A stretch of 7,479 bases of DNA. Origin: Sporichthyaceae bacterium (GTDB lineage: Bacteria; Actinomycetota; Actinomycetes; JACCUZ01). The stretch is from positions 1-7,479 of the forward strand of contig JACCUZ010000262.1 in assembly GCA_013698395.1 (NCBI GenBank). The letters are read 5' to 3'. Below, in pieces: positions 1-5,160 of this stretch. A model generated the notes under the pieces. The model was given only the letters and a program-made list of their open reading frames with translations. It had not been told where the DNA came from and did no database searches. Both the position numbers and the translations under genes were made by a program. Each line of letters begins with the position of its first letter. Position 1 is the first letter of the stretch.

Positions 1-639
1 CGCCTGCTCGAGAACCCCGAGCAGGGCGTCGGCTGGCTGCGCGCCGGCCACGCCGTAGGTCCGGTCCACGACGAAGAACGGCACCGCGGTGATCCCCAGA
101 GCCCGCGCCTCAGCCTCGTCCCGGAGCACCTCGGGCGCAAAGGTCTGCTGCACCAGCGCGGTCCGGACCTCCGCGGCTGGCAGGCCGGCTGCCGAGGCAA
201 GGTCCACCAGGACCTCACGGTCACCCATCGCCAGCCCCTCGCTGAGGTAGCCGCGGAGAAGGCGCTCCTTCATCTCGTCCTGCCGCCCGTGCAGCCGGGC
301 GAGATGGAGCACCTGGTGTGCGTCAAAGGTGTTCGCGCGCACCGCACGGTCGAAGCGGAACTCAAGTCCGTCGGCGGCCGCAGTGGCGGTCATCGACCCG
401 ATCATCCGCTGCGCCGACCCCACCGACGTGGCGTACTTCGCGGCCAGCCGCTCGGCGTACTCGTCAGGCCGGTGCCGCTCACCGGCTAGGGTCGATTGCG
501 CCTGCGGATCCAGCTGGAAGCTCTTCCAGACCACATCCACCTCAGCCGCCTGGGGGAACCGGCCCAACGCCTCCTCGAAGCGCCGCTTGCCCACGTAGCA
601 CCAGGGACAGACCACGTCCGACCAGATCTCGACCTGCAC
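1..639 (-). CDS. FrnE-type DsbA-family thiol-disulfide oxidoreductase (C-terminus cut by window edge)
   Basis: This is a cytoplasmic-looking DsbA/FrnE-family protein; 213 residues are visible and the reading frame runs off the left edge. The N-terminus reads MQVEIWSDVVCPWCYVGKRR, with the active-site CPWC at residues 11-14 on the first strand of a thioredoxin fold. A long helical insertion follows (about 50-180), then the TAVPFF segment whose P187 is the expected cis-proline facing the active site, and a closing helix ending in LLGVLEQA. FrnE proteins are usually about 210-240 residues, so only the tail is missing. No signal peptide or membrane segment is present, unlike periplasmic DsbA. I chose the GTG at 637-639 because AGAGG lies six bases upstream and the family begins just before this motif; an ATG farther upstream is in another frame. 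The family carries out thiol-disulfide exchange or isomerisation; the substrate is unknown. It is divergent from the ATP-grasp gene. Confidence 0.93.
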   Translation of the reverse strand, partial: MQVEIWSDVVCPWCYVGKRRFEEALGRFPQAAEVDVVWKSFQLDPQAQSTLAGERHRPDEYAERLAAKYATSVGSAQRMIGSMTATAAADGLEFRFDRAVRANTFDAHQVLHLARLHGRQDEMKERLLRGYLSEGLAMGDREVLVDLASAAGLPAAEVRTALVQQTFAPEVLRDEAEARALGITAVPFFVVDRTYGVAGAQPADALLGVLEQA

Positions 640-765
640 CGCAATCCTCTCGCTCGAGCAGCGGAACCATCGACACCAACGTCACCCACCACTCCCCCAT
701 TCCGGGCCCGCCCGAGCCCGCGAGCACGCTCGCTATGGTGCTGCCGGGACGGCGAAGGGGACGAG
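640..765. promoter_or_regulatory. Divergent intergenic spacer between frnE-like and ATP-grasp genes
   Basis: The two genes start outward from this 126-base spacer, so it must hold both promoters or upstream leaders. On the plus strand a TATGGT hexamer (734-739) matches the actinobacterial TAnnnT -10 pattern and would start transcription near 746. An AAGGG(G) ribosome binding site (755-760) lies five bases before the ATG at 766. I see no convincing -35 box. On the minus strand only the AGAGG ribosome binding site (646-650) is clear. No operator palindrome stands out. Confidence 0.4.
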
Positions 766-2028
766 ATGACCGAGACCCGAAGGCCCGAGGCCCAGCACCT
801 GATCGGTCTGCTGCTGGGCACCGAGGACGACTGGCCGACCGTCTTCGAGCACCTTCTCCACCGGGTCGGCCCCGTCGTCGACGGCTCTGGCGTGGAGCAC
901 CGATACGACGTCGAGCGCATCACGATCGAGCCGTTCGACCTGCGGGCCCGGCCGTCCTACGACCTGGTCATCGACCGCCTCGCGTACTGGTACCACCACC
1001 CGCGCGAGTGGCTGAAGAAGGTCGCGTTGATGGACGACGTCTACCTGCTCAACTCGCCTTTCACCTTCCAGGCCATGGAGAAGCACGCCGCCTACTGCGC
1101 CATGATCCGCCTCGGGCTCAAGGTGCCCAACACCGTCCTCGTGCCGTACAAGAACCCGCTCGACCACGCGAAGTACGCCTACACCGCTGAGCGCTACAAC
1201 CGGCCTTTCGACCTCGACTCGGTCGCCGACGAGGTGGGCTACCCGTTGTTCATGAAGCCCTACGACGGAGGAGCGTGGCGCGGAGTCTCGCGCGTCCGCA
1301 ACGTCGACGAGCTGCACCGCGCGTACGACGAGTCGGGCGAGATGCTCATGCACCTGCAGGCCTCGGTCGAGGGGTACGACGTGTTCGCCCGGTCGCTGTC
1401 CATCGGCGCGGAGACCATGGTGATGAAGTTCGACCCCGACCAGCCGATGCACGGCCGCTACTCCGTCGATCACGACTTCCTGTCCCCCGCGGTGGGAACC
1501 GAGGTAGTCACGATCGGACAGGTGGTGAACGCGTTCTTCCGCTGGGAATTCAACTCCTGCGAGACGCTGGTGCGCGGCGACGAGGTTCACCCGATCGACT
1601 ACGCCAACGCCTGCCCCGACGTCGCGATCACGTCGCTGCACTACTACTTCCCGTGGGCCATGAAGGCGCTGGTGAAGTGGTCGCTCTTCTGCACGGCCAC
1701 GGGCCGGACGCCCACGCCCTTTGTCGACCCCGCGCCGTGGTTCGCCGTCGGCGACCGGGAGGACATGACGTACGCCGAGAAGCTCGCGGGCTACCGTGGT
1801 CTTGCCGACACCTACTTCGACACGGAGCGCTACGCCGACTTCTGCGCCTCCCGGCTCGCGGATCTCGACGAGATTGCGCTCGCCTACTTCGAGGGTTCGG
1901 ACTTCGACCGGGTGCTCGTCGAGACGGTGAGCAGCACCTTCCCCCCGCACGAGCACGAGCAGTTCGTCGCCCACTTCCGCGGTCTGCTCGCGGCGTGGTG
2001 CCGTGACGAGCGGGACCGGCTGGGCTGA
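766..2028 (+). CDS. RimK-like ATP-grasp ligase of unknown substrate
   Basis: This is a 420-residue protein with the layout of an ATP-grasp carboxylate-amine ligase. These enzymes make an acyl-phosphate from ATP and couple it to an amine or thiol. Residues 1-130 form a pre-ATP-grasp domain (LLLGTEDDWP near 15-24, LNSPFTFQAMEKHAAY near 95-110). FMKPYDGGAWRGVSRV (162-177) is the lysine strand and glycine-rich loop, with K164 the likely ATP-binding lysine. HPIDYANACPD (275-285) is the probable metal-binding strand, with D278 and N281. A helical tail (about 330-420) is rich in acidic and aromatic residues. I chose the ATG at 766 because AAGGGG lies five bases upstream; the frame stays open to 496, but that stretch is antisense to the oxidoreductase gene. 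There is no signal peptide, so the enzyme is presumably cytosolic. The fold is clear, the substrate is not; the nearby GCS2 ligase suggests a shared amide-forming pathway. Confidence 0.85.
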   Translation: MTETRRPEAQHLIGLLLGTEDDWPTVFEHLLHRVGPVVDGSGVEHRYDVERITIEPFDLRARPSYDLVIDRLAYWYHHPREWLKKVALMDDVYLLNSPFTFQAMEKHAAYCAMIRLGLKVPNTVLVPYKNPLDHAKYAYTAERYNRPFDLDSVADEVGYPLFMKPYDGGAWRGVSRVRNVDELHRAYDESGEMLMHLQASVEGYDVFARSLSIGAETMVMKFDPDQPMHGRYSVDHDFLSPAVGTEVVTIGQVVNAFFRWEFNSCETLVRGDEVHPIDYANACPDVAITSLHYYFPWAMKALVKWSLFCTATGRTPTPFVDPAPWFAVGDREDMTYAEKLAGYRGLADTYFDTERYADFCASRLADLDEIALAYFEGSDFDRVLVETVSSTFPPHEHEQFVAHFRGLLAAWCRDERDRLG

Positions 2029-2107
2029 CCTCCCCGCAAGTCACCCGGTCGGCGGAACGGGCCGGGAGATCGCTCCGCACCCCTCAGGAAAAGGGCCTTC
2101 GCTGCCG

Positions 2108-2413
2108 ATGGTGTCGGCCATGGACCGCTCAAGCACCGTGCTGACCATCGGCCTCGTCCTCGACCACGCGCAGCAGCGCGGCTTCCACGTCGACGTCGTG
2201 ACGACGGCGGGCACCCTGCTCGAGGACGTGTCCGTCGCCGCTCTCGACCGCTTCTGCATCGTGCTGCTCGACGGCTCCACCGCCGGCCGAGCCCATGTCG
2301 TCGCCCGCGAACACGTCGTCAGCGTCTCGATGTCGAGATCGGACCTGTTGGCGATAGAGGGCGGGGACGCCCACGAGCCGGCCGCGGCCCCATCGGCGGG
2401 CGCAGGGACCTAG
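2108..2413 (+). CDS. Small hypothetical protein, possibly an Sm/Hfq-like beta barrel
   Basis: I do not recognise this 101-residue protein by name. Codon third positions are almost all G or C, which supports real coding. It has a short helix (about 10-24), then beta-rich sequence: FHVDVVTTAGTLLEDVSV (26-43), LDRFCIVLLDGS (46-57) and AHVVAREHVVSVSM (62-75). Residues 76-101 are an Ala/Gly/Pro-rich tail that is probably disordered. The helix followed by short strands, with a glycine in the first turn (G35), an aspartate-aromatic pair (D47, F49) and a final strand carrying H69, resembles Sm/LSm and Hfq proteins by eye. This is inference without a search. The AGGAAAAGGG at 2086-2095 is the only ribosome binding site, 12 bases from the ATG at 2108; ATG 2120 is an alternative. 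The gene begins 79 bases after the ATP-grasp stop, so co-transcription is likely. No membrane segment is visible. Confidence 0.7.
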   Translation: MVSAMDRSSTVLTIGLVLDHAQQRGFHVDVVTTAGTLLEDVSVAALDRFCIVLLDGSTAGRAHVVAREHVVSVSMSRSDLLAIEGGDAHEPAAAPSAGAGT

Positions 2414-2419
2414 CGCCCG
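2397..2419. terminator. Candidate hairpin between convergent gene ends
   Basis: CGGGCGC (2397-2403) and GCGCCCG (2413-2419) are perfect inverted copies, giving a seven-base-pair all-GC stem with a nine-base loop. The hairpin spans the stop of the small plus-strand gene (2411-2413) and ends one base before the stop of the minus-strand GCS2 gene (2421-2423), so it could slow transcription from both sides. No T-run follows on either strand, so it is not a classical intrinsic terminator, though many actinobacterial terminators lack one. In such GC-rich DNA short GC stems also arise by chance. Confidence 0.35.
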
Positions 2420-2420
2420 G

Positions 2421-3893
2421 TCAACCCGCCGGCCAGGTGTGCACCGGCTCGTTGGAGTGCATGTGTTCGACGTAGGTCCGCATCATCTCGCGCAGCGCCT
2501 CCGGCCGGTCGTGGTCGGCGTACCGACGGTGAAAGCCGGCCGCCTGCCACGACGCTCCGTTGGTTGAACGCAGGCAGCGTCCCTCGATGATGCCGAGCAG
2601 CCGGTCCCTGTCCGCTGCGGCGACCTCCCACTCCTCGAGACCGCGGTGGGCCATCGGGAGCAGGTGGCGCAGCACGAGCTCGCTTGCGGGCACCTCACCC
2701 ATCCCCGGCCAGTAGATGCGGGCCTCCATGCCGTGGCGGGCGCCCTGGTGGAAGTTCTCCTCGGCCGCCGCGAAGGACATCTGGGACCACACCGGGCGGT
2801 CGGCCTCGGCCAGCACCTTGACCAGGCCGTAGTAGAACGCGGCGTTGGCCAGCACGTCGACCACAGTGGGTCCCGCGGGAAGGCACCGGTTCTCCACGCG
2901 CAGGTGCGGTCGGCCGCGCGTGACGTCGTACACGGGACGGTTCCAGCGGTAGATGGTGCCGTTGTGCAGCCGCAGCTCCCCGAGCATCGGCACGTCGCCA
3001 CGGTCGAGGACCTCGAGGGGGTCCTCGTCCTCGCAGATCGGCAGGAGCGAGGGGAAGTAGCGGACGTTCTCCTCGAACAGGTCGAAGATCGAGGTGATCC
3101 AGCGCTCGCCGAACCAGACCCGCGGCCGCACCCCCTGGGCCTTGAGCTCGTCGGGCCGGGTGTCCGCGGCCTGCTCGAACAGGGCGATCCGGGTCTCCCG
3201 CCACAGCTCCTTCCCGAACAGGAACGGTGAGTTGGCACCCATGGCCAGCTGGACGCCGGCGACGGCCTGCGAGGCGTTCCAGTGGTCGGCGAAGGTCTCG
3301 GGGTTGACCTGCAGGTGCAGCTGGAGGCTGGTGCAAGCCGCCTCCGGTGCGATGGTGTCGGCGAATGCCGAGATCCGCTCGATCCCGTCGATGGCGATGT
3401 GGATGTCCTCGCCACGCGCGGCGAACACCTGGTCGTTGAGCAGGCTGTAGCGCGGGTTCGCGCTGATGGTCTCCTCGACGAGGTGCTCGGGTCGTACGGT
3501 GGGCAGGATCCCCACCATCACCACGTTGGCGCCCGCACCGTTCGCCACGTCGTCGGCATGGTTGAGGCTGGCGCGTACATCGGTCTCCAGCCGGGTGAAG
3601 ACGTCGCCGCCCAGCAGCTGAGGCGGGATGTTGATCTCGATGTTGAACTGCGCGAGCTCGGTCTGGAAGTCCGGGTCCGCGATGAGGCCGAGGACCTTCT
3701 CGTTGACCATCGCCGGGTCGCCGCCGGCGTCGGTGAGGTTCAGCTCGATCTCCAGGCCCATGCTTCGTCGCTCGGCGTCGAAGCGGGACTCGGCGAGCAT
3801 GCGCGCGAACACGTCCAGGCAGCGACGGACCTTCTGCCGATAGCGCTGCCGGTCCTCCCTGGTGAACTGTCTGTTCGCCACATCCTGGCCCAT
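2421..3893 (-). CDS. Glutamate-cysteine ligase family protein (GCS2, long ~490-residue form)
   Basis: This 490-residue protein belongs to the GCS2 carboxylate-amine ligase family, which uses ATP to join the gamma-carboxyl of glutamate to an amine, classically cysteine. Family landmarks are MGLEIELN (45-52) and QFNIEINIPPQLLGG (82-96), with the acidic residues expected to bind metal and ATP. They continue with SLQLHLQV (189-196), GANSPFLFGKELWRETR (219-235), GVRPRVWFGERW (254-265), LRLHNGTIYRWNRPVYD (307-323) and HLRVENRCLPAGPTVVD (330-346). It is longer than YbdK-type members (about 370). I chose the ATG at 3891-3893 because AAAGGGG lies eight bases upstream; a longer start at 3938 adds 15 residues with no family character. 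Actinobacteria generally rely on mycothiol, and EgtA of ergothioneine synthesis is another member of this superfamily, so the actual acceptor is uncertain. The gene is convergent with the ATP-grasp/small-protein pair and divergent from sbcD. Confidence 0.88.
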   Translation of the reverse strand: MGQDVANRQFTREDRQRYRQKVRRCLDVFARMLAESRFDAERRSMGLEIELNLTDAGGDPAMVNEKVLGLIADPDFQTELAQFNIEINIPPQLLGGDVFTRLETDVRASLNHADDVANGAGANVVMVGILPTVRPEHLVEETISANPRYSLLNDQVFAARGEDIHIAIDGIERISAFADTIAPEAACTSLQLHLQVNPETFADHWNASQAVAGVQLAMGANSPFLFGKELWRETRIALFEQAADTRPDELKAQGVRPRVWFGERWITSIFDLFEENVRYFPSLLPICEDEDPLEVLDRGDVPMLGELRLHNGTIYRWNRPVYDVTRGRPHLRVENRCLPAGPTVVDVLANAAFYYGLVKVLAEADRPVWSQMSFAAAEENFHQGARHGMEARIYWPGMGEVPASELVLRHLLPMAHRGLEEWEVAAADRDRLLGIIEGRCLRSTNGASWQAAGFHRRYADHDRPEALREMMRTYVEHMHSNEPVHTWPAG

Positions 3894-4008
3894 CGGGCTG
3901 GCCCCTTTCCCGCAGAGCACCCGGCTCAGTGGGGACAACGTCGCACAGACCGCGACACGCCGCCACCAGGGGGCGGGTTGTGTCCACCCCTCGTCCTACG
4001 GTCCCCGT
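3894..4008. promoter_or_regulatory. Divergent spacer with leaderless-type sbcD promoter
   Basis: This 115-base spacer separates the outward-facing GCS2 and sbcD genes. On the plus strand TACGGT (3997-4002) fits the actinobacterial TAnnnT -10 pattern and ends six bases before the sbcD ATG. No ribosome binding site lies in between, so transcription probably starts at the A of the ATG and the messenger is leaderless. I see no good -35 at the right distance. On the minus strand only the GCS2 ribosome binding site (AAAGGGG, 3902-3908 region) is clear. No palindromic SOS (LexA-like) operator was recognised. Confidence 0.45.
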
Positions 4009-5160
4009 ATGCGCCTGCTGCACACCTCCGACTGGCACCTGGGCCGGTCGTTCCACCGCGAGGACCTGCTCGCAGCGCAAGCCCGTTTCATCGACTTCCT
4101 CGTCGAGGTGGTGCGGGCCGAGAGGGTCGACGCGGTCCTCGTCTCCGGTGACGTCTACGACCGTGCGCTCCCCTCGGTCGACGCTGTGATGCTGTGCGAT
4201 GAAGCCCTTCGCCGGCTCGCGGGAACCGGCACGCGGGTGATCCTCATCAGCGGCAACCATGACTCGGCTCGCCGGCTCGGATTCGGCGCGGACCTGATCG
4301 ACGTCGCCGGCATCCACCTACGCACCAACCCGGCTGGCTGTGCGCAGCCGGTGCTGCTCGACTCCGCCGAGGGTCCGGTGGCGGTCTACGCCCTCCCCTA
4401 CCTCGAGCCGGACGTCGTCCGGGCAGAGCTCGGGTGTGATGGGCGAGGGCACGAGGCCGTTCTTGGCGCGGCGATGCACCGCGTCCGAGACGACCTGAGG
4501 CGGCGCCCGGGCGCCCGCTCGGTGGTGCTGGCCCACGCGTTCGTCAGCGGGGCCGAGGCGTCCGACAGCGAGCGCGACATCAGCGTCGGCGGCGTCGGCT
4601 GCGTGCCGGTGGGCACGTTCGCCGGCGTCGACTACACCGCGCTGGGCCACCTGCACGGTGCCCAGCAGCTGGCCGACGGGGTGCGCTACAGCGGGTCGCC
4701 GCTGGCCTACTCCTTCAGTGAGGAGCACCACCGCAAGGGTGTCCTGCTGGTGGACCTGGCCGGGCAGCCCGGCGGAGCCGCCCGCGTCGAGATGCTGCAG
4801 ACTCCGGTCGCTCGGCCCCTGGCCAGGGTGTCCGGCCGGTTCGAGGACCTGCTCACGTCGCCGGTCTGGGAACCTCTGACCCAGCACTACCTGCAGGTCA
4901 CGTTGACCGACGCCGTACGGCCGCGGGAGCCGATGGAGCGGCTGCGCGCGAGGTTCCCGCACATCCTGGTCCTGACCTTCGCGCCCTCAGGAGCCGACCG
5001 TGACCGCCTGGGGTCCTACGCTGCGCGGCTGCGGGGCCGCAGTGACCGTCAGGTGGCCTCGGACTTCGTCGAGCACGTGCGCGGTCCGGCGGACGACTCC
5101 GAGCTCAGGCTGCTCGGTGCCGCCTTCGAGTCAGTGCGCCGGCACGAGGTTGGCGGCTGA
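4009..5160 (+). CDS. sbcD: Exonuclease SbcCD, nuclease subunit SbcD (Mre11-like)
   Basis: This 383-residue protein is the Mn2+-dependent nuclease subunit of SbcCD, which cuts DNA hairpins and trims double-strand ends. All five calcineurin-like phosphoesterase motifs are present: HTSDWHLGR (5-13; D8, H10), VSGDVYDRA (45-53; D48), SGNHDS (81-86; N83, H84), LAHAFVSG (174-181; H176) and ALGHLHGAQ (211-219; H214, H216). The YSGSPLAYSFSEEHHRKGV segment (227-245) and the C-terminal capping region (about 265-383, with the LRARFPHILVL stretch) are typical of SbcD and contact SbcC. Length is normal for the family. I chose the ATG at 4009 because the family starts MRLLHTSDWHLGR; the upstream extension is antisense to the GCS2 gene. 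There is no ribosome binding site, which suggests a leaderless messenger. Its stop codon overlaps the sbcC start by one base (TGATG), so the two subunits are translationally coupled. Confidence 0.97.
   Translation: MRLLHTSDWHLGRSFHREDLLAAQARFIDFLVEVVRAERVDAVLVSGDVYDRALPSVDAVMLCDEALRRLAGTGTRVILISGNHDSARRLGFGADLIDVAGIHLRTNPAGCAQPVLLDSAEGPVAVYALPYLEPDVVRAELGCDGRGHEAVLGAAMHRVRDDLRRRPGARSVVLAHAFVSGAEASDSERDISVGGVGCVPVGTFAGVDYTALGHLHGAQQLADGVRYSGSPLAYSFSEEHHRKGVLLVDLAGQPGGAARVEMLQTPVARPLARVSGRFEDLLTSPVWEPLTQHYLQVTLTDAVRPREPMERLRARFPHILVLTFAPSGADRDRLGSYAARLRGRSDRQVASDFVEHVRGPADDSELRLLGAAFESVRRHEVGG

Noticed and set aside
496..765. N-terminal extension of the ATP-grasp frame
   Set aside because: The first 90 codons run antisense through the oxidoreductase gene and are Pro/Arg/Thr-rich. 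ATG 766 has a well-spaced ribosome binding site and begins the folded protein.
733..1974. Long minus-strand open frame of 413 codons opposite the ATP-grasp gene
   Set aside because: It is a shadow of the GC-rich coding frame: its translation is Val/Arg/Gly/His-rich, low in complexity, without a recognisable domain, while the plus strand gives a coherent ATP-grasp protein.
2003..2107. Earlier ATG at 2003 for the small protein
   Set aside because: It would overlap the ATP-grasp end and add 35 residues of low-complexity sequence. The ribosome binding site at 2086-2095 points to the ATG at 2108.
2695..4317. Minus-strand 540-codon frame spanning the GCS2 and sbcD region
   Set aside because: It covers a true gene in another frame and the start of sbcD antisense; the product is Arg/Pro/Gly-rich with no family motifs.
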